Source of the DNA: Nipponacmea schrenckii
Lineage: Eukaryota > Mollusca > Gastropoda > Lottiidae
DNA: 64,000 bases
NCBI GenBank assembly: GCA_030562195.1
Contig: CM060200.1
Location: 33,891,023 to 33,955,022, forward strand
Reading direction: 5' to 3'
Below the pieces are notes generated by a model. The model saw only the letters and a program-made list of their open reading frames with translations. It had not been told where the DNA came from and did not search any database. A program made the position numbers and the translations under genes. Below are positions 53,101 to 62,400 of this stretch, in pieces (the first letter of the stretch is position 1; each line of letters starts with the position of its first letter).

Positions 53101-56100
53101 CTTCCGAATATTGATAAGAGTTTAGAGAGATGTGTAGCGGTGTTGTAAAAAACTGAATCTCTTGAACACACTAGAATCCTGGCTTTAGGCGGGTTTTTGT
53201 GAATTTTGTGACCAAACGACCACTACAAAAACGCATAAAAGAACATCAATCAAAGGCAGCCAACAACCCATCAGCAATCCAAGAACACATCAAAGATACA
53301 GGCCACAGAATAAACTGGAATGAAACCTTAACACTTGCAGTTAACAAAAACAACAAAAAGGAAAGGAAAATTACTGAAGCCATCCAAATAAGAAGAAATA
53401 ACCCATCAATTAACAGAGATCCAGGAGTCTTTATCCCTAGAGCATATGACCACCTTATTAATAATCAGCACTAATCAGTATTAATCCTATGTTTTGTCTT
53501 GTTGTGTTTGTTGTTTTAAATGTACATGTATATATACCTTGTTAACCTTTTACATTTATTCATTGCTTGATAAAGACCAGAGAACGCTGGTTGAAACGTC
53601 GCTTAAATAAAGTTAGTAATTGTATCCATAAGAATTTGTTTTGTTGATCTAGCACCTTTACTAAATGCCATTTAAAGATTATAAAAAAAGTCAACTTACC
53701 AAGGAATATTTAAAGTTAGATAAGGTTGGTTTATATAACAGATGAAATGCAGATGGTACAAGTCCTACTAACGTTGATAGAAAACTGAAAAGTTGAATTA
53801 TTATTTTAATCAAGTCACCTTGTAGATTATGCAATACAAAAATCCTTAAGTTGGACATGACTGATTTGATACAATATAGCTTACCATAAAACAACTAAAG
53901 CTTGTTGAGACATGATGTTTTTTAATTTAATAACCAATGATAAACTACACCAGAAATTAGCAACTTTATCCTGAAACAGATCATAATAACTCTTTGAAAA
54001 TATTAGTTTTCTATTGAATTGCTTTCATAAATTATCAGAATGAAAATAATAATTCAGTTCTCTTAAATCCAATAAAATAAACCAAGATTTTCAACAAATT
54101 ATCTGTATTTATTTGGAATAATGTAATCTTTGACAATACTAGCAGCTAACAAATCAGAGACCATGAAACAACACAATGAATACAACAAAATTCATTATAG
54201 ATTTTATAATTAAAGGTAGATTGGGTGGCTTAAATCCATCACAGGGCAATCATCCATTAGGGCCTGATTATAACACTGTATGTAATTAAACAGAAAAGTG
54301 TTTTCTCAGAATTAGAATGACTAGAATATAATCAGTAAATCTTTCAACTACCTCATACAGTCCCCGATTAAAAGGAAATAAACGAATTAAAACATTTCTA
54401 AATGAATCCATATCAGATAAAAATGGTAACCAACATAATATAAAAGTTAATATTACAGCTACACCAATTTTACCAATTTGAAAGATTCTGAAAATAAAAA
54501 GAGCAAGAAATAGTAAATCTAGGAAGAAATAATTCCATTTATTGAAATATAATAAGAGGATATAAACAAGCATTACTTAAGAAAAACTTTGCACATATAC
54601 ATGTATGAATATCTAGCTGTAATACTAACAATTTGATCAAATGTCTTTAAAAAAAGCATAGTATAAAATTGCACTCAATTTTCAAAGGTCTACATACCCT
54701 TTCATAGAGTTAGTATGTATATTTACACCAAATAAATACATAAAAAACGGAAGAGCATGGTATAATTCCATATGCTTATAATTTAAAGCCAATGTAAAAA
54801 AGATTGCACCAATAATTTGTTGCCTGAGTCCTAAACAAGCTACAGCCATAATCATAAAGCCCAGACTGACACCATTATATCTAGAGTGAAGTTAGGGAGA
54901 AATACGAATATTTTGGCATACTTTCATCCCAAAACAGCTAATTTCAACACACCAATGCAATATTCAGGCACAAATTTTAAAGAGAGAAAATGTTCTTTGA
55001 CGATATTTTATGCTTATATCAGTTTAAAAGCTTCTTTCTTAAAAGCATATTGGAAATCTTTTTCTTTTAAATGCTCAATTGAAATACCAGGAGAATGTAT
55101 AACTAGTAGTCAATACTAAAGTAGTTTTAAAGGATACTGAAAATGACCATAATCTATGAGAATTAAACCTGGGTATAATAATAAACACATTAATCCATAC
55201 ATCTAAAATATACAGTAATAAATTATTCGCAATGCCAAAGTTGTGCTCAATACCTTAATTGAAGAGCAATATGGACTCATTAAACATGTTGTTACAAGAG
55301 TTTCAAAATATGCTTTACTATATAGCTGATTTCCAGCTGAAAAAAACAAATAATTTATCTGGATGGTATATTACTTGGTGATTATCAGGGAACATAATTT
55401 ATGGTCAGCTTAAAGGTCATAGTTCATGATTTTCAGGGTTGATTTGGGTCTGAAATATTTGTAAATGATCTTCAAAAGTAATAGATATGCAAAAAAACTG
55501 CATAATTCATTCAAAAAAAACTCAAATTATAATTGATATCTCTATAAATCTCTTTAATATATGGAACCTGTATTTTAACTTCAAAGATGGATAATTATGG
55601 ACACACATTTTGAAAGAGAGCTGTCAACACTATTGCTGACTAGTTAAGCTAAAAATTCTCCTTTTCTGAAACTAAGGTATGATTGGTCAAACAAATTGTG
55701 AATCTTTCCCTTTTAGTCAGGCTGCAATTCATAATCATAGCAAAAAGGCACTAAATGTACATCCAAATCATAAAGGTAAATAACTATTAGTTCAATAGAA
55801 ATCTTACCATTGACTTATCCTGTACTTCATCCTGAGATACATAATACAACAAACATGCTGGTAGAAATGTCAATATGTCAGCTATCAACACTGAAACACA
55901 AATACAATTTGAATATTGATATGAAAGCAATTTCATTAATAATCAGAACCAGAATTAGGCATCTACAGAGCATATTCTGGAAGCAAATTTTGTTCTAATG
56001 AATATCTTGTCCATTTAATATTGTTTACCTGAATATCTCATAAAGAGTTTATGTTGATAACCTTCATATCCTCTAGATGTATTCAATCTTACCCATTGTG

Positions 56101-59093
56101 GGTTGAAATACTGAGCACTGAAATGATAATATCAGTTAATACAGTGGTCTGAACATAAGATCACCATCATGTGATAACACTTGGACCTACTTAAATGTTG
56201 TCAAATCTAATATTGATTACACTGTAAAAAAGTTCAGACTTAGTAAAGACTCTTTATTTGTTTATTTGGCTTAAAACAACATAGCTATTTGCAGTTTTCT
56301 CAAAAGTAGGCCACTTCTTTAGATCTGAATTATCTAGATCCAAAATCATCTAATCTTTTAAACAGAAGCTGTATTACTTACATGAATCCACATATTTGGC
56401 TGTGATATGCTGTTAAAGGGGGGTAATCCAAACCCCAGTACAATAAATCATTTTCAGTTGTATTTCTATACCTGTAACAAACAATTAAGTGTTTATAAGG
56501 ATTCAAGAATGCAAACATCAATCTCTTAAGACTGATATAAAAATTTTGTTAGCCTTAGTTGTCATGCCACTTCAAACAACAAAAACATCATCTTCATGAA
56601 TTATTTGGATATACATTTCTTTACCTTCTCAGATTAAACAAAAACTAGAGCTGAGTACAGTACTTTGCTTGGCCCTCGACATTTTGCTCCATAATTTCAA
56701 GGCCCTTTTGTACCTTAATACCTTTCGCCAGGTGTTCTCTTAGCCGATTTTAATTAAAAAGGCAAACTGTGAAATTTTTAAATTTTTTGTTTTTGTTGCT
56801 TGAAGTTTAAAGTATTAATGACCCACAGCATCTAGTTTGATTTCATTGTAATGTGTTTGAAATCAAATTTCTAACTATGCCTTTATATAAGTTGTCCACA
56901 TTTAACTTTCCAAGATATGCATAATTCTATCAGCCAATCACATGAGTACGTTATTCAGTGAGATAGCAGCACGCGAACTCATACATCAGTGCAGTGTTAG
57001 ATCTCATACAGACAGGACGCTAATTCCTGAGCTCTCTATTCACTTGCAACTTCGGAATTTCTGGGTGACACGCTCACAAAATTACAACAATTAATATTGT
57101 TTTGCCGAGATATGCATAATTTTAAAGCAGGTAATTTTAGATATTGATTTGGACTATTGTGCGACTTCTAATTAATTTAGGAGAACAAATTCAAACAGAA
57201 TTATAATGTGTACACTCACACCTATAAATTGATATGCAATATAATATGCATAAACAAAATGTGAAAAAAAGTAAAATGCTATTAATTAGGGCAGATAAAA
57301 GGTGTTATGTAATTTATTTGTATCTGCTAAAATTTGTATAGATTTACTCCTTTAGAAACACTAGCATAGTTCTTATTAAGATAAGAAAAACTTCAAATGG
57401 TTTTATACTTTGCAATTTCACAGCTATAAATAGAGGTATGTTTGAAATTTACATGTAACAATTTTAATAGATATAAATTTTTTTTAAATTCCATAATCAG
57501 ATTAATTTGTAATGTATGGTTTACTGACTATGGTGCAAAAGTTCTTTTAACACGTGTCAATCATTTACACCTCGAAATCTTTTATTTTAGCAGACAAATT
57601 TTTTTTAAATTTTGTCACATATGGTTGAATAGACAAAATCAAGAACTTTTTGATTATAAAAAATAATACATAAAAAATACATAGTGAGCTAGAACTTCAT
57701 TTGCATATTAAACCCCAATTTAAAAAATTTTTTATGAATTATTGTTATTTACAATATTATCATATTATAATTTACACTGGAGGTGCACTCACCCTATTTG
57801 ATTTTGAAACACTGGAAGTCCCCAAACCAGAACCGGAAGTGATAAAAAAATTTGACATCTTTCATCTCGATGTCAAACAATTACCTCCCATAACATAATA
57901 TCATAATATATTATATTGTAACCTACTAGACCAATGTAAGATCAGTTTGATATACCTTTTAGTATACCTACCAATCTTTAACTGGTAAATTGACTGTTAT
58001 CTCCATCCAGTGGCGCTGGGCTTCATAATCACCAAACATAGGTGGTTTACCCTGACCTGAAAAAAATCAATGTCAATTGTTAATGTTTCTGAATTAGGAA
58101 ACAGTGAACTTGTGGTTAATATGCAGTTAATATACCAAGGACAAATCAAGTTAGAAAAGGCCTATATTGCTATGCTGAAATACATCATTTAAAATTATCA
58201 TACTTTGAGGTCTACTACTACTTTGTTTATTTCTATCATGTGACCGTGGGAACAGAACAATTAAAGAGGCCCAGGCTTGATTTTTAGGGGTCGTTTTGGG
58301 CCTTTGTTACATTTAAACAGTCCTCAGAAATACTCAAGCTCTAAGAAAATCGCAAAATACCTTGAAATATACCTCAAACAAAAAATTTCACTTTTCATTT
58401 TTTTTCCGTGCTGTACTCGGCTGGTCTCCAGTCAGTCTGAAAATTGTGTGTCCTGTTGACAAAGTCTACAATTGAGAATGCGTTGTGGTCTATTTATATA
58501 AATGACCACTATTGCACGACAGGAAGGATAACACTTTGATTATCAAGACGAACCGTTTTCCAATATGGCGGGACGTTCGTAATTTCATACGACATTATGA
58601 TTTTTCAAACACGGATAATTTGAAGGCTCAAATTTCAAAGGTAAGCTCTGTAGACTATTTCTGATTAGCTAACCAAAAGATTTCATGTGTTTGAGGCTGT
58701 CGGATGATTGTCCGAAACAAATAAAGCCTGGGCCCCTTTAATAAGGGCCACAGTACCAATTCAGTCCTTGCACCCAAGAAGGATTGGTTATCAGTCAGCA
58801 AGTAACCCCTAGACATATCTGTCCAAATGGCTATCAGAAGCTGGGAATAAAGTCATAAGTTTCGGACTTGTGTCCAGGGCGAATAGCTATCAGAAGCTGG
58901 AAATAGAGTCGGCAATTTCGGACTACAATTCCTACTGGGCTAATTGTTCTAATAATGGAATGAAATGTCTGCTCAAACCAAATGAATCGTGAAAGAATTT
59001 TCTTTATGTACCTGAATATGAACCCTGAGACGTTGACCATCTAAGTAAAAGAGATATGAAAACCAAAACTACAATTTCCACCAGCAAACCCAT
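44112..59093 (-). CDS. ALG6: ALG6 alpha-1,3-glucosyltransferase
   Basis: Fourteen coding exons in transcription order: 59093-59012, 58056-57972, 56471-56382, 56117-56029, 55890-55808, 55202-55138, 54880-54698, 54487-54352, 53970-53885, 53784-53700, 51513-51443, 45038-44970, 44712-44571, 44351-44112. Total 1506 nt, 501 codons plus stop (human 507). All GT-AG, phases consistent. It is an ER multi-pass membrane enzyme (GT57 family) that adds the first glucose from dolichyl-phosphate-glucose to the Man9 lipid-linked oligosaccharide. It has an N-terminal membrane segment, then the lumenal [13 protein letters not shown] motif, whose Asp (residue 37) is the family's catalytic-base position. Further matches are [73 protein letters not shown] lysine-rich cytosolic tail ends the protein. 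Introns 10 and 11 hold retroelement insertions; the gene is divergent from the FKBP gene. Confidence 0.97.
45249..45734. repeat. Diverged tandem-core element fragment (ALG6 intron 11)
   Basis: Contains core words of the family seen in HMGXB4: TTTCAGCAAGTTTCATCAAA, TGGAGTGTTTATGAGC, AAAGAACAAGGG, and an end-like TTTCATGTGGTCTTATAAAA. The left terminus and the hairpin are not preserved. It is an old, damaged copy. Confidence 0.6.
46501..46653 (+). pseudogene. Copy of the start of the last PLAA exon, with its splice acceptor
   Basis: Positions 46501-46627 repeat 43150-43277: the end of PLAA intron 11, the acceptor (TTATTTCAG) and the first 72 nt of exon 12. The intron part has several differences. 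The exon part has two (TTA to TTG for Leu, AAC to AAT for Asn), both silent. After the copied part the frame reads nine more codons ([12 protein letters not shown]) to a TAG at 46651-46653. It lies 2.7 kb beyond the PLAA stop, in the same orientation as PLAA and antisense within ALG6 intron 11. It is most simply a partial duplication fragment, but it could act as an alternative last exon giving a PLAA without most of its PUL domain. Confidence 0.85.
46955..47598 (+). mobile_element. Penelope-like retroelement fragment with 8-bp target duplication
   Basis: The repeat into which it inserted is split exactly at CATCTAGA, which occurs at 46947-46954 and again at 47591-47598. The inserted 636 bp encode a partial GIY-YIG protein (next entry) and an AT-rich tail of about 140 bp without a gene. 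Clean flanks show a real insertion event, with the element already 5'-truncated. Confidence 0.75.
46956..47447 (+). pseudogene. GIY-YIG endonuclease fragment of a Penelope-like element
   Basis: The frame is open from the insertion boundary: [19 protein letters not shown] opens a GIY-YIG nuclease (Y-x-x-x..YIGET). It continues through [19 protein letters not shown], and [14 protein letters not shown] to MKPNGLN. This matches the C-terminal endonuclease of Penelope-type retroelements, of a different family from the fold-back copy at 51.6 kb. After GLN the frame runs on into IIPFVILFS and [15 protein letters not shown]. Segments like these normally lie between the RT and the endonuclease in related elements, so here they are in the wrong order. 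No start codon of its own and no reverse transcriptase are present. Confidence 0.7.
48096..51031. other. ALG6 intron 11, no further gene recognised
   Basis: AT-rich intron DNA. A small imperfect tandem duplication is visible at about 50418-50525 (CAATACAGGTGTAGA..GGTCT, twice). Candidate splice-like words near 50085-50150 were tested as an ALG6 exon and failed. Confidence 0.5.
51032..51360. mobile_element. Short tandem-core element, copy 3 (ALG6 intron 11)
   Basis: Same ends as the HMGXB4 copies: GATAGATTGCCAGGCAAGGT at the left, and GGACGGACGG with TTTCATGTGG..ATAAAAA at the right. Here they enclose only about one diverged core unit. It shows the minimal form of the family. The GCCCAC word is kept; the hairpin at the right end is decayed. 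Confidence 0.75.
51807..53210 (-). CDS. Penelope-like reverse transcriptase with GIY-YIG endonuclease, 5'-truncated
   Basis: The open frame runs 467 codons from the mirror junction to TAA, with no internal stop; it has no ATG start of its own. It enters inside the RT domain at [14 protein letters not shown] (the KIHK motif of Penelope-like RTs). Motif A follows as [12 protein letters not shown], then [15 protein letters not shown], and the catalytic [12 protein letters not shown] with both aspartates. The RT thumb region comes next ([13 protein letters not shown]). After a basic linker comes the GIY-YIG nuclease: [19 protein letters not shown], then LQKRIKEHQ. The C-terminal [13 protein letters not shown] ending is typical. 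A complete element would have another 150 or more N-terminal residues. Catalytic motifs are intact, suggesting recent activity, but this copy cannot make a full protein. It is sense with respect to ALG6. Confidence 0.9.
   Translation of the reverse strand, partial: HKIHKNPPKARILVCSRDSVFYNTATHLSKLLSIFGRTADSFISDSSDFCSKIKKIKPLGTMISYDVVDLFTNVPRKEALDVLFDNIKQSATPLDTKLSPANIILLAENCLKSTYFTWGDDIYEQIRGLPMGSPLSPLLAEQYMTYFERKALQISPIKPICWYRKVDDTFVMLKEEDDPKTLLDHLNNQSQSIKFTMETSQDNSIPFLDILIENTNNQISTSVYRKPTHTDQYLHFKSNHPLQTKKGIITTLTKRAVNICSEDKLEKEIDHLKYVFTKLNQYPEHLVNQTIAKARKSSTNNEKTKPEKPPIIVCIPFNGNSSYKIKRLLKQAGIETVFSGQKTIKEVMQANGKHNPTKKADPKGCVYQVFCSCGESYIGETKRPLQKRIKEHQSKAANNPSAIQEHIKDTGHRINWNETLTLAVNKNNKKERKITEAIQIRRNNPSINRDPGVFIPRAYDHLINNQH
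53211..53474 (+). pseudogene. Inverted copy of the Penelope-like protein C terminus
   Basis: From [12 protein letters not shown] to [12 protein letters not shown] this is the same amino-acid sequence as the end of the minus-strand protein, encoded on the plus strand. It begins within the GIY-YIG domain, just after the YIGE part, so it has no nuclease core and no start. It is the coding portion of the right arm. Confidence 0.9.
53566..53603 (+). ncRNA. Hammerhead-ribozyme-like motif in the Penelope element 3' region (right arm)
   Basis: After the stop codon, the element RNA reads CTTGATAAAGACCAG, loop AGAACG, CTGGTTGAAACGTC. ACCAG pairs with CTGGT to form a stem II-like helix, followed by the GAAA box and a GTC like a cleavage triplet. 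Penelope-like elements are known to carry type I hammerhead ribozymes here. Box 1 differs from CUGANGA at two important places (C3 to U, G8 to A), so it is probably degenerate or only a structural relic. The left arm carries the same motif on the minus strand at 51678-51715. Confidence 0.5.
56640..57971. other. ALG6 intron 2, repeat-like DNA
   Basis: No exon other than ALG6 exons 2 and 3, which flank this intron. Segments near 56650-56760 (TTGGCCCTCG, CAAGGCCCTTTTG) and 57775-57845 (AGAACCGGAAGTGAT) look like pieces of dispersed repeats. Open frames here have no family resemblance. Confidence 0.45.
58264..58738. mobile_element. TA-flanked MITE, copy 1 (ALG6 intron 1)
   Basis: Ends AAGAGGCCCAGGC and GCCTGGGCCCCTT are inverted repeats, flanked by TA on both sides. 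The interior (CGTTTTGGGCCTTTGTTACA, CTGGTCTCCAGTCAGTCTGA, CCAATATGGCGGGACG) is shared with copy 2. The TA duplication suggests a Tc1/mariner-type mover; no transposase is encoded. Confidence 0.8.
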
Positions 59094-59414
59094 CTTATTT
59101 TTTTCATTCATTCATACTTTTCTGATGTAAACGTGAACTCTGGGTCAAAGGTGGGCATGAAAGGTAAAGGTTGAATTGTTGTCCAATCAAAATATGCTCC
59201 AATATTTCTGGAAAAAATTGATTGGTTTATGGCGACTCAGATTTCCGGATGTAAGTAAATGTGAAGGTCATACATACAAAACTTCACGACAATCATAAAA
59301 TTTTTGCGACAATCCCTTACTTTGTTTCAAGACTTGGTTGTGTCGTATGTTCGAGTACTCGCTTGTTTTGCTTTTTAGATTATGGTAATATTGAAAGAAG
59401 TTGGCAGTAACAAC
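59094..59414. promoter_or_regulatory. Divergent promoter region between ALG6 and the FKBP gene
   Basis: 321 bp separate the ALG6 ATG (minus) from the FKBP ATG (plus). Visible elements are CCAAT boxes in both orientations (TCCAATCA near 59185, GATTGGTT near 59220) and TTTCCGGATG, an ETS-like GGAA core, near 59240. No clear TATA box. These are consensus matches only. Confidence 0.55.
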
Positions 59415-62400
59415 ATGTTTTGGGGCAAGTGTCATAATAAATATTATTTATCTGAGTATTTAACCTTATGTGGAGCATCATTTTATCGTGTTACGCATAG
59501 GCTAAGGATGAACTGGCTTTATCAAGACTAAGTAAAAGAGTAAACATTAATAACACGTGTTCAATAACACGTGCAAGGCAAATACTTAAAGGGGCCCAGG
59601 CGTCATTTTTAGTGGTCGTTTTGGGCCTTTGTTACATTTAAACAGTCCTCAGAAATATTCAAGCTCTGAGAAAATCGCAAAATACCTTGAAATATGCCTC
59701 AAACAAAAAATTTCACCTTTCATTTTTTTTCCGTGCTGTACGCGGCTGGTCTCCAGTCAGTCTGAAAATTGTGTGTCCTGTTGACAAAGTCTACAATTGA
59801 AAAATGCGTTGTAGTCTATTTAGATAGATGACCGCTATTGCACGACGGGAAGGATAACTCTTTGATTATCAAGACGAACCGTTTTCCAATATGGCGGGAC
59901 GTTCGTAATTTCTTACGACATTGTGATTTTTCAAACATGGATAATTATGGATACACATGGATTTGAAGGCTCAAATTTCATAGGTAAGCTCTGTAGACTA
60001 TTTCTGATTAGCTAACCAAAAGATTTCATGTGTTTGAGGCTGTCGGATGATTGTCCGAAACAAATAAAGCCTGGTCCACTTTAACTTGGACCACTAGGAC
60101 CTTATACTATAAAACATGGATCTACTTTAAAATATAGTTTACATACGAGATAACTCCTCCATTTTTATAAAGTAAAGACTTTGCCAACTTTGTATGACCC
60201 AGTTGTCTTTCTTGGGAAAGTTTAAAGGACCCACTCAAACGCTTTTACAAAACTTAATTTTAGCAAACTATAAAACCACAGGCTTGTGATGTTCTGTCAA
60301 TTTTTGTAAAGTATGGCAATGTAAAGAAAATAATATATAAAAGAAAAGACAAATGTCAGCTATCTATTTGTCTCTAAAACCCATACTGGGAAGTTTGTAT
60401 TTTATCCACCAGAGAGGTTTACTACAACATTAGTCTTAGTTTAACTGCTACGCCGATTGAAATTCCATTCACCAGAGATTTACTCCAAAATTTACGCCAG
60501 CGACAATATAAATTTGGCGTAAGTAGCTTATGCCACGACAGAGATATCCGGCGCAACATAGCATATAGTTATGTAGCATAACTAAGGCAACAGTACTTCT
60601 TTACTTATGTGCCATGTTGTGGTATTTTATAGTAAAGGACTGCTTATTCCTAAATTTCCATTGCATTGCAATCATTGCAAATTAACATCCAGACACAACT
60701 AAGCAATCTGTACCTATTGCTAGATCTAACATGGTGTTTTTACGTATTTCGACTTTGGCGAAAACGTATTGTAATCGTTCGGATTATTACGTATTTCGAC
60801 TTTGGCGAAAACGTATTGTAATCGTTCGGATTATTTTATTTTTTTTTTTTTTTTTGTAATTCTTGGATGAGTTTGCAGACAAACTGGTAAAAGGTGCAGA
60901 AATTCTAAATCTACAGTTGATCTTAGAATGATTTCTATTATCAAATAAAACAAAACCGGAAGTTCTATCTCTGACAGGAAGTGAGAACAGGAAGTTCAGG
61001 TTTTTTTGCTTTAGCAAGTTTATTTTCAGTTCGATTTTGACCGGATTTTCAGATTTGAAAACTTCAATGTATTTGTCAACTAACAATTATAGGTTTTATG
61101 CAATTAGGTTAAATATTTTACCCACGATTTGCAATTCAATATTCAAGGGTCATCGGCAAAAATTTCAGACCGTGATTTCTCCTTTAATATAAATGGTAAA
61201 ATTTTGAAACTTTACCAGTTGATAGGCGATATGATTATAATTTTTGAGAAAATGTGAAAAAAAAATTCCACTTCCGGTTTAGCCTCAAATGACGTAATTA
61301 CGTAACTTCCGGTCTATAACTGCTAGGTGAAAAGTGAAAACTGTTTTATAAATAACTTGTCAATAGTAATTGATTTGACCTAAATAATTAGGTCAAGCTG
61401 CCATATCGGCCGCCATTTTGAATTTTCGTTACAATTCTTAAATCCGAAATTCAGACACTACTGTTAGACCGATTTTGATGAAATTTAGCACATAGATACA
61501 ATGGATCATTATCTACCTTTTCTTGGAGACCGATTTTCAAATTTCGTTTTTTCTTTTGAATTATTTAAATTTCGATTTTTTCAAAATTAGATCACTTTAA
61601 CGGGTACGGATGGTGTGACTCACTTAATCTATGACCTTGAAAATTAGGTCAAATAATATTCAATATATTGTCTACGAGTAGATATTTTTTAATTTGGCTT
61701 ACTTAAAAAATTCATAGAGATAAGTGTACTTAAATACAGCAAAAATTGATAATTTTCATATTTTCGCCATCATTAACCGTTACGGAAGGTGTGACCTAAT
61801 TATTTTATGACTTTGAAAACTAGGTCAAATGATATTCAATATATTGTCTAGATGTAGGTAATTGCAAATTTAGCCTACATAATATTTTAAGGCTCTCGAA
61901 ATACGTTCATAATTGTAAGCAATTCTAGTTTTATTTTTTTTTGTAATTCTTGGATGAGTTTGCAGACAAACTGGTAAAAGGTGCAGAAATTCTAAATCTA
62001 CAGTTGATCTTAGAATGATTTCTATTATCAAATAAAACAAAACCGGAAGTTTTATCTCTGACAGGAAGTGAGAACAGGAAGTTCAGGTTTTTTTGCTTTA
62101 GCAAGTTTATTTTCAGTTCGATTTTGACCGGATTTTCAGATTTGTAAACTTCAATGTATTTGTCAACTAACAATTATAGGTTTTATGCAATTAGGTTAAA
62201 TATTTTACCCACGATTTGCAATTCAATATTCAAGGGTCATCGGCAAAAATTTCAGACCGTGATTTCTCCTTTAATATAAATGGTAAAATTTTGAAACTTT
62301 ACCAGTTGATAGGCGATATGTTTATAATTTTTGAAAAAATGTGAAAAAAAAATTCCACTTCCGGTTTAGCCTCAAATGACGTAATTACGTAACTTCCGGT

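Larger units (their letters stand above)
51634..53647. mobile_element. Fold-back Penelope-like retroelement in ALG6 intron 10
   Basis: Two arms, 51634-52070 and 53211-53647 (437 bp each), are inverse copies that look identical wherever compared. They flank 1140 bp of unique element sequence. The minus-strand reading gives a reverse transcriptase plus GIY-YIG protein that runs through the unique part and the left arm. The right arm repeats only the last 87 codons and the 3' region in the opposite direction. Both outer ends carry the same 3' terminal sequence (ATCCATAAGAATTTGTTTTG). The right arm ends 53 bp from the exon 10 splice donor. A mirror junction like this is known as a product of twin or switched priming in retroelements; the exact mechanism is inference. 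Confidence 0.9.

Noticed and set aside
52123..53148. Plus-strand open frames opposite the reverse transcriptase
   Set aside because: Shadows of the minus-strand Penelope-like protein; no independent similarity.
55240..55345. Alternative ALG6 exon after exon 5, with an open frame on the minus strand
   Set aside because: Wrong phase for joining and no similarity. 55138-55202 gives the expected [15 protein letters not shown] in phase.
60787..62173. Two related minus-strand open frames (99 and 80 codons) in the 1.09-kb repeat
   Set aside because: They exist only because the repeat is duplicated, include a homopolymer Lys run from the T-tract, and match no protein family I know.
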